Source of the DNA: Aedes albopictus
Lineage: Eukaryota; Arthropoda; Insecta; Diptera; Culicidae
Assembly: GCF_035046485.1 (NCBI RefSeq)
Contig: NC_085138.1
Span: 27,596,878-27,660,877, forward strand
Reading direction: 5' to 3'
DNA: 64,000 nucleotides
A program made the translations under genes and the position numbers. Of this stretch, positions 23,036 to 33,779 are shown piece by piece. Positions within the stretch are counted from its first letter, which is position 1; each line of letters starts with the position of its first letter. The notes under the pieces were generated by a model that was not told the DNA's origin, did no database searches, and worked only from the letters and a program-made list of their open reading frames with translations.

Positions 23036-24235
23036 GGTACCGCTTCGGTAGTTTTGCCTTATTTCTCGTTCACCAAAGTGAACTGAAAGGCTATATGTTC
23101 ACTCAAAAAACGAATTTTCGATAGAAGGCTCGGAGGGACATTTCACATATACCAATCAACTCAGTTCGACGAATTGAGATGATGTCAGTATGTGTGTATG
23201 TATGTATGTCTGTGCGCAAACAAAAGTTCACTCACTTTAAGGGCACTTCCCATTGACCGATTTATCGGATTATAGCTCGAATTGAACCGGAATTTTACCG
23301 CATTGTTGTTTGCTGTTAAAAATGGTAAGGATCGGTCAAGGCGTTCCGGAGTTATGGCCATCTCAGTGGTCCGGACCAGCACCGGTAGTACTGGCCGTAT
23401 ATAAAACTGAACCAGCCCCATCATGCGATACATCAAACTGCGGCGATTTTTGTAACCTTTAGCATGGTTGTAGAATTTTGTGCGGAAATCAATATTGAAG
23501 ACCAGAAATTCCGCGATGTCGGCCCAAAATTTAAGATGGCAGCTCTAAATTCAAGATGGCGGTTCCAAATTCAATATGGAGGCTGTTTAATGGTGTTTTA
23601 GGCTTTAAAACCATGCAATGTGGGTATATTTGGAATGGGGAAAATGTCTGGAGTCCAAAAATGGCGACCACAATAACCAAGATGGCGGTCTAAAATTTAA
23701 GATGGCGGCTTCAAATTCAAGCTGATGGCAGTTTAAATGAAGTTTTAGGCCCCAACATCATGCAATATGGGTATATTTTGTATGGGGAAGATGTCTGAAG
23801 TCCAAAAATGGCAACCATAGTAACAAAGATAGCGGTCTAATATTCAAGATGGCTACTCCAACTTCAAGATGGTGGCTGTTTAATGATGTTTTGGGCTCTA
23901 AAACCATGCAATATTGGCATTTTTTGCATAGGAAAGATGCCTGGACTCCAAAAATAACGACCAAAACATCCAAGATGGCGGACTTAAACCCAAAATAGCG
24001 GCTCCAAATTCAAGATAGCGGCTTTTTCCTAAGAGCTTGAGGCTCAAACATCAATAGCCAGATAAACGAAATGATTTCTGGTGCCATGAAATGGATTTCT
24101 GTTGAACGTATGAATGTGCGATACACATAAACATGTCACTTGAGTTTCATTGAAATGGGCTTTCGAAGGCACGAGAAAGGCGCCAGCACCGCTAGGTGGA
24201 TTCATTGGAGTATTTTGATGTAGCATATATCGCAA
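23036..24235 (+). mobile_element. Non-LTR retrotransposon 3'-region-like sequence
   Basis: Phrases such as GGTAGTTTTGCCTTATTTCT, CGAATTTTCGATAGAAGGCT and CAGTTCGACGAATTGAGATG recall the 3' untranslated part of a mosquito non-LTR retrotransposon. The end carries GGCACGAGAAAGGCGCCAGC and CACCGCTAGGTGGATT. This attribution is from memory of the family. No reverse transcriptase is present, so the copy is 5'-truncated. Confidence 0.5.
23505..24025 (+). repeat. 147-bp tandem repeat with AAGATGGCGGC words
   Basis: About three units of 146-147 bp, registered on GTCCAAAAATGG (near 23653, 23800 and 23946). Each contains several shorter TTCAAGATGGCGGCT words. A GC/AAGATGGCGG-like fragment also appears at 30.22-30.40 kb. 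Confidence 0.75.
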
Positions 24236-26094
24236 ACGCCGGGCACATGATCAAATTAGCTAAAGTTATTATATCACAGGACGCTTTGCGTAGGCAGAAA
24301 ATATCTGGAAACAGTACTGATTAAGTTGTGGTACAAATTAGGGATGACATTCTTATCCTCCGAAAAATCAAATCAAATCCAAATTGGATCAAAATCGAAT
24401 CCAAACAGCCAGATGACGGCTCCCGGGCTCTTGAACATTCAGAAATCCGTCAGGAGTTCAACCAGTGAAGTTCAACGTCACTCGTTTAGGTTGAAGAGAC
24501 TGCAAATAAGAGTCAGCGAGAGTCACGGCCAAACCTGCTAGCGAAACGCGCTTGATTACCATTGAAAGGGAATTTGTGTGATTTTTCCTTCACTCGCAGC
24601 GTTTGCACTTGCATTTACCTTTTTGTTTCATCCGGATTCCATTGGTTCACTTACAGCAGCCTTCGTCATTCAATTCAAAGATAGAAAAAGACCTGATAGC
24701 AACACGAGATGAAAGGAGTTGGTCTTGACAAAGTTGCCGACATTGAGAGGGGCGTGTTATGTTAAAGAGTTGCTGATCATGATGAACTCGATTGATCCTT
24801 CGTAGAGCTGTGCGATATAAAAATCCAAATATTTTGGTTTCACGACAGTTCAACCGAATTAAAAAAAATGTAGTTCATTCTATTACATTTGAATCATTTA
24901 AATAAACTTGCAAAAGTAACTTTTTTAGATATGTAGCTCTCACAAACAGAGCTGTTCCATATATGAAACGTCAGAATTTGACTTTTCTATATATTTTCGC
25001 ATCAATCTCGAAAGTCAATTAAAATTTCCCGGTTAAATAAGGGATCGATAGACCCATCGTTTTCACTTTCCACAATGACCTCTCTCTATTTGCCCTAGGC
25101 AAGAAGGTCTAATCTCCGCTGACCTTCACTTAGCGGATGATGGTGATTCGTTTCAGTGATAGCGAATTTTTCTTTTCCATTTCCATCCGCATTTACATCA
25201 CAAGACAGGACAGGAGCAGCTATGTGAAGGTTCATAAATCAGAAACAAGTACCCCCTATGTGAAATGGGTGGTGGCGTTCGGCGAGGGGAACCGAGGCGA
25301 TAAAAGTGCATTGCAATCGAATAATTTCTCCGTGTAGCAAACAAACGTGTGCACGAGCGCCGCCGCGCTCTGGCAGGTGGGTACTTAGCCTTCAACGTCG
25401 GAGTCGTCGTCGTCGTCACCGGCTTCGTACTAAGCTTGCGCTTGCACTGTTCCAGAGACTGTTGCGTTTGAAAGAAAGCAACTTCGAGGGTGTCTAGAGT
25501 TGTGCTACGGCGGAATGGTATCATTCCGGGGTTGGAGAAGAAGGGGAGAAGACATAACAAGATGAAGAAACATGTTGGTTCGCGGATTTAATTGGAATTT
25601 CGCCCTGTTACTTAAGCCGAACAATTGGAGCTAAGCGGGGTGTTAGATAAGCTGTACCGGCGTACTGGATATCTGAGAGAGTTCGGTGAACTCGCGCTCG
25701 ACGAAGTACATATTAGCCATTGACAGGGAGTGGATAATCTGGGAAATTCGGTGGGAAAATCGAATTACAGATTTCACGGAGCTAGAGTAGACTCAGACCC
25801 GTGAAATTTTGCAATGAACCTCAGACCAGACATTAGGATCGAAACTTGGTGTCACCCAAATGATCTACAGGTTCAGCCTGAGGATAACCCGAATAATACT
25901 GGAGTCCTGGAGACTTTATTACATACTGGTTCTGACGCTTTGGTGAACCTAAGATATGAGGACTTTGAATTTCAAATACACCAAGATCTGAACATTGAGG
26001 CTATAGCATGGAGAGCGAAGCATATGTGAGAACAAGCAAGGACCTTAGGGAGTACAAAAAGTAGATATACAATATCCACAAGTGTTTATTAGGG
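24236..26094. other. Mostly unique sequence, moderate GC
   Basis: Contains few recognisable repeats. Features seen are a GTCGTCGTCGTCGTC run near 25400 and a GC-richer patch at 25260-25560. Open frames of up to 120 codons lack recognisable domains. It may include regulatory or non-coding exon sequence, but I cannot support a gene. Confidence 0.35.
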
Positions 26095-26367
26095 GCCCTA
26101 TATCTACAGCTGTAATTGCCTGGGTATCCCTCATGACCCTGCTGGGGGTAACGGGTTCGATTCCCGGTCGGACCAGAAACTTTTCGTAAAGGAAATTTCC
26201 TAGGCTTCCTTGGGCACAGAGTATCTTCGTGCCTGCCACACGATATACACATGCAAAATGGTCATTGGCAGAGGAAGCTCTCAGTTAATAATAGTGAAAG
26301 TGCTCGATCATAGAACACTAGGCTGAGAAGCAGGCTTTGTCCTAGCGGGGATGTTACGCCAAGAAGA
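26095..26367 (+). mobile_element. Feilai-like tRNA-derived SINE
   Basis: The B box GGGTTCGATTCCC (near 26154) is followed by GACCAGAAACTTTTCGTAAA, CCACACGATATACACATGCA, ATGGTCATTGGCAGAGGAAG, CACTAGGCTGAGAAGCAGGC and a 3' end GTTACGCCAAGAAGA. This order matches my recollection of the Aedes Feilai SINE. The A-box part is degraded. The feature is a pol III-type retroposon with no coding capacity. Confidence 0.8.
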
Positions 26368-26487
26368 TGGTGAAAACGGTTACATCTGCTTAGGTATTTA
26401 TTTGAACAAACTAGAATCACCACTTTCTCTGGGGATTTCAGCTTTCAGTCAAAGAAAAGCATTGATTTTCTTATCTCATCGCCAACG

Positions 26488-26520
26488 TTTCGATCCAAAT
26501 GTTGGGATCTTCTTCAGGGC
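26488..26520 (-). ncRNA. Hammerhead-like ribozyme core (candidate)
   Basis: On the minus strand CTGAAGA (26517-26511) is followed by a GATCC...GGATC stem-loop and GAAACGTTGG (from 26491). The core fits CUGANGA...GAAA with one extra A before stem II, the same deviation as the other two copies. Confidence 0.4.
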
Positions 26521-26830
26521 TCGAAATTAACCAATTTGTCTGATCCCTTGTTCATCTCACGGTTGATTGTCGGTTTTTTTTGTTTTTGCACTGCACGAGT
26601 CTCATTTACGCCAGCACCCTTGTAGGTAGTGGGTGGGTGGTACAAAATGGGAGATCTACACCAGAAGCCACAACGCTTCCCAACACTGCCAGAGCTAACA
26701 ACTGATCGAGTATTACTCCCCAGAGAAAGAAGTCATTTTCACAGTCGAACATCTACGTAATCACTACTTTAGGACAGTTCAGATCGCTTAGATTCATAAA
26801 AGTTCTAAAATATCTTAATTAAACCACTAG

Positions 26831-27299
26831 GTTCAGTGTACCAGTTATGGCTATAATACCTCAAATTCGCCATAGTTGATTTTTAACCTTTAACGATGCA
26901 AATCACAAAGAAAAAAAAATGTTAACAACAGATCACGTTCACAATAGATGATTGCAATCATTTAAACTTCACAATTTGCTCAAATTACGATAGAAATTAA
27001 TCATTTTCCTTATTTTTTTCAGCTTTCTTGCACCCAATTTCGTCATAGTGTACCAGTTATGGCTAATCCCATAAGGAATGCATGTAAATAGTGCGAAATG
27101 GAACCCAAATTAACAAATGTGTCCATAACTGGTACAGGGTACCACGCCGTAATAAATTCTAAAAGTAGTTGTGGACCCGTTTTTATATTTTTCCTGTAAA
27201 GTATGAAAACTAATCAATCATTTGACATATCGATGGTCCTCTTCCTATTTTTGTAGAAATAATTCTTCTTAGGTAGTGCGATAACTGGCACATGCACCC
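26831..27299. mobile_element. TIR element with GTGTACCAGTTATGG ends
   Basis: The left end GGTTCAGTGTACCAGTTATG pairs with the right end ATAACTGGCACATGCACC. CTA flanks both ends (26828-26830 and 27300-27302). Additional internal copies of the end lie near 27050 (GTGTACCAGTTATGG) and 27110 (CCATAACTGGTAC), so it is composite. A relative lies at 51675-51864. Confidence 0.6.
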
Positions 27300-27302
27300 T
27301 AG

Positions 27303-27767
27303 TTGTATACCAACGGAAAACACTCAATTGCAGAAAATAAGTAATCTTGAAAAGGTGAACTAATCAGGCAAAAGTTTCTGTACAGATTTGCGACTTTTCC
27401 AATTTACTTTCTCTTACGTGATTGTCTCCCTGCTCCTTGTGGTTGTCGGTGAACTGCACTTGTTCCAACCGCGCGCAAGTACTAGGTTACGCCCGATAAT
27501 GTTGCGCTTTGTACTGTCAATCAGAGGCGCAACTCGAGCTCGAGGAAGAGGAAAGGCAGGAGGTTTTTCAATGGGAATGTCTGTCTTTAGTTTTAGGATG
27601 CAAGTGGATTAAAACGTTTAATACCGGTTTAATACATTTTAGGGTTTACCTTAACTTGACAGAACCGTAACCATAACGTAAGTCGTTGATATGGATTAAA
27701 GACCCGAGCTTCCTCATATATTGGAAGATTTTACCCCAAACAGTAATCACAAAACAAATATGACTAT
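27303..27767. other. No recognisable gene
   Basis: A short frame at 27388-27612 begins with a hydrophobic stretch that could resemble a signal sequence. It ends after 74 codons with no known domain, and I do not regard it as supported. Confidence 0.35.
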
Positions 27768-27773
27768 CAAGAG

Positions 27774-28153
27774 CAGTGCTGAAAATGTAATTTCGCCATA
27801 TCTCAATTTAACCACCTACAGCTAATTTTAAAAGCTGAACCTCAGAATGTGGCATATGAAAAACTTACAAGAAAGTCACGATAAAAACGCCTTTTTTCTA
27901 ATTATTAAGGTAATTGTCACGGACTACCTTCGAAAAATGCAAATGATATTCACCATGAATATCAATTGACACTTTTCGAAGGTGACCGTGCCATTAACCT
28001 TAAATATTCAAAAAAGGGTAGTTTTTCCGTGACTTTCTTGTAGAACTGGGCTAGCCGCACAAGTTTTCCATATACCACATTCTCAGGTTCAGCTTCTAAA
28101 ATGAGCAGTAGACAGTTGAATTTAGATATGACGAAATGATATTTTCAGCACTG
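27774..28153. mobile_element. 380-bp hairpin element, CAGTGCTG ends, 6-bp repeat
   Basis: CAGTGCTGAAAATGTAATTT and the complement AAATGATATTTTCAGCACTG form the ends. The arms pair along most of their length, including AAGAAAGTCACG with CGTGACTTTCTT. CAAGAG occurs at 27768-27773 and 28154-28159, giving a 6-bp direct repeat. CAGTG ends resemble hAT, but that superfamily makes 8-bp duplications. Confidence 0.8.
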
Positions 28154-28350
28154 CAAGAGTATCGAGAACTACCTAGCTAGAATATATGTGACTGGAAATC
28201 ACTGGCCTCTAAGTCTTTGATGGGACTGTAGCATATGCGAACATACTAAACTTTAGTGCCGAAAGACTAGAGACAAAACGAGAACATTATTGTAAGTTAA
28301 ACAAAAGTAGTTAAGACACATATAAATCAACTAACTCAATTACAGTTCCC

Positions 28351-28402
28351 CCTGATGAAGGCACCATCCTCAAGTACCGAAACGTTGGGTAAACAATAAA
28401 CC
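28351..28402 (+). ncRNA. Hammerhead-like ribozyme core (best copy)
   Basis: CTGATGA (28352-28358) is followed by a GGCAC...GTACC imperfect stem-loop and then GAAAC at 28379-28383. Downstream, GGGT and ACCC (28387-28390 and 28400-28403) could form part of a helix. An extra A separates CUGAUGA from stem II. It resembles ribozymes described in Penelope-like retroelements. Activity is unproven. Confidence 0.4.
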
Positions 28403-28439
28403 CGTTTTAAGAATAAAGACTACGTAGCCACTAAAAGCC

Positions 28440-29110
28440 TCCAGATAAGATTACAGTCGATCCTTGAAACCGTTATTCCTGAAGGAATCCCGTAGAGAAT
28501 ACCTAATGGAGACCTTAGAAGAAGCATGGCAGAAATGCCAGCTGGAAGCTAAGCAGGAATCACTAAAAGAATCATAGAAGAAATCCCGGAAGGAATTGTT
28601 GAAGAAATCCCTAAAAATACACAGGAAGATTTTTTGAAGAAACCCCATTCCGGCACGTACCTATATCTAAAGTATCAAGTATGAAGCAGAATCCTCGGCA
28701 GAAGTCTATTATCTTTCATATTTCTTTTCAGAAGGAATCCTTTAAGGAATCACAGTAGGAATGCCGATTAGGGAGCGTCCATAAATGACGTAGCTTTTTT
28801 GGTCGACTTTTTACTCCTTCTCCCATTCGTAGCATATTTCTCCATACCAAATACATGGCTCGGCGAACAATACCAGACCCCTCCCTCATCCTAAAATGCT
28901 ACGTTATTTATGGACGCTCCCTTAGAATACCTAGAACAATCTAGTTACAATTTTCGAAAGCAATCCCTGCAAAAATTCCTGAAGAGATTTTAGGAACAAT
29001 ACCTACAGGAATTCCAGAAGGAGCATCTAGAGGAATCCCGGGAGAAATCCTGGGAAAATTGTGGAGAGGAATGTCTGAAGAAATTCTGGAAAGAATTCCT
29101 AAAGGTATCT
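28440..29110. repeat. GGAATCC-AGAAGAAATCC degenerate repeat
   Basis: Loosely repeated GGAATCCC/GAAGAAATCC words, related to the GGAATTCC arrays, interrupted by the MITE at 28771-28921. Confidence 0.65.
28771..28921. mobile_element. Hairpin MITE, GGGAGCGTCC ends, TTA duplication
   Basis: GGGAGCGTCCATAAATGACG and the complement TTATTTATGGACGCTCCC, with GTAGC/GCTAC continuing the arms. TTA flanks both sides (28768-28770 and 28922-28924). Confidence 0.85.
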
Positions 29111-29159
29111 CGACAAAATCTCATCTTATTTAATGTTAACTGATTTCTTTATCCTACTC

Positions 29160-29229
29160 TCTACCATTTCATCTACCCTACCCTAACCCTTAACCCTACC
29201 CTCTATCCTACCGTCTAACCTACCATCTA
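29160..29229. repeat. CTACCCTAACCC-like low-complexity tract
   Basis: Degenerate (CTACCCTAACC)n words. The tract resumes after the next element, near 30140-30170, so it was split by an insertion. It is superficially telomere-like but irregular. Confidence 0.6.
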
Positions 29230-30130
29230 CAGTATGACCCATAAAAAAATGCGACATTCCATTTTTTTGCAGTATTTGATGATTTTTAATGAAATAATCC
29301 AATTAAACTTTTTTGGATTAGGATACAATAAGGAGGTCATTGTCATACAGGATCTCTAAAATTTTTGTCAAAATATTCATTGGTTACGTATATGGGATAC
29401 CTTATAATTGTTAACAATTTCTAAATAAATTCAAGTTTTCCTATAATTTTCATAGCAAAATGAACTAAGATAAAAACTTTTAAACACATGGAAACCATGA
29501 AGAAATATGTACTCTTTAATACGCCCATGTTTGAAAAATATTTTAAAAATAATTTCAAATGTTTAGGAAACAAAAACTAAAAAAGGTGCTACATATTAAA
29601 AACCGTATTTAAGATAAATTAATAAAAAACTTAACACTGTTAGAACATTTTTCAAAACATTTTTTTGTCGATGAAGGCATATATACCTACCTTTATGATA
29701 GGTAGGTATGCTTAAAACATAATATTTTCTAAAAATTATCATTTGTCAAATAATTCAATTTTCACAAAATGTCTCTTAATTTATAAGTTAATATTTTTTC
29801 GTGCTTGTCCGACGAACCAACCAACTCCTGAAGACCTTATCCAGCCATAAAATACTATTTTGAAAATAAAATTTGATTGAATGTGATTGAAAGCAATTGA
29901 AAGAAAATTATATCCTTAAAAAACGGCCTCTGGCGCGTGGACGATTTCGACATCCATATGTTCAACGTTATATTTCCGAAGGTATTTGCATGGAATCAGT
30001 CTATGTTCCTTTGCCATTATAAGATTAGTGGCTCTACTATACTATCCAATAGATACATGCGAGGTTAATCAGTTCGAAGTAGGGGAACAATGACTTTGAA
30101 AACTGTCGCATTTTTTTATGGGTCATACTG
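29230..30130. mobile_element. 901-bp non-autonomous Tc1/mariner-type element
   Basis: The left TIR is CAGTATGACCCATAAAAAAA followed by TGCGACA; the right end is the exact type of complement, ending TATGGGTCATACTG. TA flanks both ends (29228-29229 and 30131-30132). The interior is AT-rich with no transposase frame. It splits a CTACC-type low-complexity tract, which confirms the borders. Confidence 0.88.
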
Positions 30131-30132
30131 TA

Positions 30133-32390
30133 CTTTAATCCTCTATCCTACCATATCCCTTTTCTACTCATCTAGCCCGAACGACAAATACCCATATGGT
30201 ATCATAATTCAATGGTAGTTCATTCCGTCCGCCATCTTGGGTTTCAAAATGGCATCAAGTATCGGGTTTTGACTTCCACTCACCAAGACCGATCGGTAGA
30301 TATCCACATTTCATAGTATCCGAAGCAGCATTTAATCGCATAATTCCGGAGTTTTGGCCGCCATCTAGAACCCAAGCCACCATCTTGAATTCCAATACAC
30401 ATATAACCACCTCCACAGCTTAAGGAATGTGTATGCCAACTTTTGTTGAAATTGGTTGAGGCATTCCAGAGGCATTTCAGGGAAATTATTCGCATTATTT
30501 CGCAGTATTGAAACTCAGTGATAGTGACTATATGAAATCTTTGCAGCATTGTTTACGCCACCTAGTTAACCAATCATAAATTATATTGCTAACTAGGAAC
30601 AAGGTATGAATGTAATGAACAACTTCTTGAAAGACAGTATTCTAAAATTTTGCCTGATTCTGGAGATAATCATGTAAAGGACTGTCGTATAAATAGGACG
30701 CTGGCGAATATAGGTTAAGTCAATAACGACGCCGACCACGTCCTTACGGTCATCAAGAAAGGGAAAGAATGCAAGAATGACGTATGTTGCTACTAGATAC
30801 CGAGATCACCTCTACTTCTCCACGATTGCCGCAGGAAGGATTTTTTGTTAGTGGCAATGGGGAAAAGTCACATGTTCTGGATTCACTTTGGTAATTGTGA
30901 TGCATGCAACCTCTATTTAAATCAAAACACTTATTTTACATTTGAATAATGTTTTACAAATGTCGATATAAAAAATGACGAACAATTCAAGTTATTTTGC
31001 AAATGAAAAATCAATAGAGCGAAAAAAATATTGTTAACAAGCAGAGAATAGAGAACTTGACCCGACACTATTGACGTGACGAATCTCTCTACACTTGTTG
31101 AGCAAACACGCGTATATTATATATCTTATACTGTCCATTAGTTTATTGATGTGGAACGAGCTCACCAATCACTCCAAATCCATGCGGACAAAAGCAGTAT
31201 CTTGCTACTGTTTGCTAACGCCACAGTGAACCACACCGAACTCGAAGTTCCACTCGAAGCTCGATTTATTACACTCGAACCTCCGTTTAGGTAGAATCCA
31301 TTTAGGTAACATTTATTTAGAGCCCTCCATTGAGGACAAATGTCCTTAAATCCCGCTTCAACAGTGCATCAGAACTTCAAACGCACAAATCTCAAGAAGC
31401 AAGCTTCAAACATTCTGTTCTTGCTCATTTGTAATAAGCTTAAAATAAAAAGCTCCGGTGCGCTGGTTTTGTTTACGAAGAGATTTGTGCCGTGAAGTTT
31501 GAATCGTGAGTAGGTGCCAAAGTCGGTCATTGTGGCGGCCATTTTGGGATTCTTACAAGTCTGTCATTAAGGTAACGTTACCTAAATGGAATTTTACTAT
31601 GTTCAGAGCAGTTAGTGTACTCAAGATTAGAGATAAGGTTGGTTTACGAAAAAAAAACACAGAGTTAAGAGTTAAGGGGCGTTTACGGCGTGTTTAAGGG
31701 TTAAAAGTTTAAGAGTATCGGAGAACTCCCTGGAGCATATGCCAGCTGATCTACATACTAGCGTAATCTTCTAGATCTATTGGAGCTTTATGAATAAAAT
31801 TCATGTTTGCACAGCCCTATGCAGCTGTGCTGTCAAGTAGTGAGTTTATTTTCTATATGAGGACCTTCAAAAAGTCCTTTGAGTATAGATCATCGGGTCT
31901 ATTTGGTTGTCTCCAAAAGCTTCATGACTAAGGTACAATCTTAAAAAATCAAGAATTTACACGTGACGTAAACCATCAACGTACGTAAACATTTCATGAC
32001 TGAATGGCAATTTTTTTCTATTACATCCATCATGTAAGTTCGAGTTGATTGAACAAGATGTCAACAAACCTATCTGACCAGGTAGGTAGAAACAGTTTCA
32101 CATTTATCGCTTGCCCTACAACTCGGTGATATGTCCGAGAGGCATAGTTGGTGCCTCTCAATCAGCAGATCAGTGTTCGAATTCAATTCATTATTTTACT
32201 TTCATATGTTGCATCTGTCGATTCGGTTTTAGCGATTGCTAGCACAACTTTATTTGTCATAGAAGATGTAAATTTGTGTCAAACGGGCCGCTCCTTTTAT
32301 GTGCATCCAAAAGAACTTAAATTTACATGATTTTTTCTAAGAGTCTACATACTCAGACAGCCTTAGGTATCAAGTATGATCTATAGAGTG
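30133..32390. other. Unassigned sequence with small repeat fragments
   Basis: Contains a GCCATCTTGGG/GGCGGCC-type fragment at 30.22-30.40 kb related to the 23.5-kb repeat. A GGAACGAGCTCACCA motif lies at 31153. A weak tRNA-like B box (GTTCGAATTC) sits near 32170, possibly a SINE scrap. No gene is recognised. Confidence 0.35.
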
Positions 32391-32550
32391 GTGAGTTCTA
32401 TGGGTCTTCCTTGAGAATGCTGCGAAACTCCCATGGAACCTCCTTGAAATGCTTCTACGAGCCCTTGAAGCTCCATTGAACCCCTGTACGCCCTGTACGC
32501 ATTAAAACGTCTTGGAACGCTTTGGGAACCTCAGTGAAATTCACCTAAGA

Positions 32551-32984
32551 GCCTGTGAAGCCTCCTATGATCCCTCAGAAATTTTCTGAAACGCATTGAA
32601 ACGCCTTAAAACCTCCGTGACATTCATCTGCGAGCCTTTGGAGTCACCTCAGCTTCCCTGAAACCTCCAAAAACGCTCTGAAACGCATTGAAACACTTTG
32701 AAACGCCTTGAAACGCTTTGAAACGCATCTAAAACCACCTTGAAATCTCCATGAAATTTACGTGAGAGCCTGTGAAGCCTCCTATGATCCCTCAGAAATT
32801 TTCTGAAACGCATTGAAACGCCTTAAAACCTCCGTGACATTCATCTGCGAGCCTTTGGAGTCACCTCAGCTTCCCTGAAACCTCCAAAAACGCTCTGAAA
32901 CGCATTGAAACACTTTGAAACGCCTTGAAACGCTTTGAAACGCATCTAAAACCACCTTGAAATCTCCATGAAATTTACGTGAGA
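32551..32984. repeat. 217-bp tandem duplication
   Basis: Two adjacent copies, 32551-32767 and 32768-32984, appear identical by eye. The first 12 bp recur a third time before the sequence diverges. Confidence 0.9.
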
Positions 32985-33150
32985 GCCTGTGAAGCCCATT
33001 ATAATCCCTCTGAAACCTTCTGAAACGCCGTGAAACCTCTGGAACCCCTTTGAACCCTCCGTGAAATTCACCTGCGAGCCTCTGAAGCCCCCCCCCCCTA
33101 AAGCCCCACTGAAACCCTGAAACGCATTGAAACGCCTTGAAATGCTTTAA

Positions 33151-33242
33151 CCCTAGTAGCATGTTGGGGTCAATATGACCCAGACAGGCTCGCTGAACGT
33201 GCGTAGTCATCGTTGTGCGTGAATCTTAACAGTTAAGGAGGG
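33151..33242. mobile_element. Short TTAA-flanked element with CCCT ends
   Basis: TTAA at 33147-33150 and 33243-33246 flanks CCCTAGTAGCATGTTGGGGT...AACAGTTAAGGAGGG. The ends pair only briefly. It is grouped with 40562-40645 and 53408-55352 by the TTAACCCT border. Confidence 0.5.
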
Positions 33243-33323
33243 TTAAAACGCCACTAAAACCCCCATGAAACCTTCGTAAAATTCACCTGAGAGCCTCTGA
33301 AGCCCCTAAAAGATCTCTCGAAA

Positions 33324-33505
33324 ATGTGGAGCAGACCTGGTGTGGTGGTTAGAACACTTGACTATCACGCCGAGGACCTGGGATCGAATCCCACTCCCGA
33401 CAAACTTGCGAAATGTGAGTTCTTCCTTCGGAAGGGAAGTAAAACGTGGGTCCCGGAATGAACTAGCCTAGGGCTAAAAATCTCGTTAATACAGATAAAA
33501 AAAAA
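33324..33505 (+). mobile_element. tRNA-derived SINE with 11-bp target duplication
   Basis: The A-box region TGGTGTGGTGGTTAGAACAC and the B box GGATCGAATCC lead into a body with GGAAGGGAAGTAAAACGTGG, then an AGATAAAAAAAAA tail. ATCTCTCGAAA is duplicated at 33313-33323 and 33506-33516. This is a complete-looking retroposon copy. Confidence 0.88.
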
Positions 33506-33779
33506 ATCTCTCGAAAGACCTAGAACGCATTGAAGTGCTTTTAAAACTTCTCTGAAACCCCTCTGAAATTATCTTGAAGTTCAATCGAGGCCTATAAAGC
33601 TCCCAAAACGCCTCCGAAACCTCCGTAAATATTTTTAAACGCTTTGAAACGGATGGAAACGTCTTGAAACGCCTCTGAAATCCCCGTGAAGTTCACCTGA
33701 GAGCCTATGAAGCCCCTTAAAAGCCCTCTGAAACCTCCTGCAATGCCCTGAAATGTCGCTGACCCCCCGCTTTCTTTTT

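Noticed and set aside
29160..29229. Telomeric repeats (CTACCCTAACCC)
   Set aside because: Irregular and short, and split by an internal element; no regular telomere unit.
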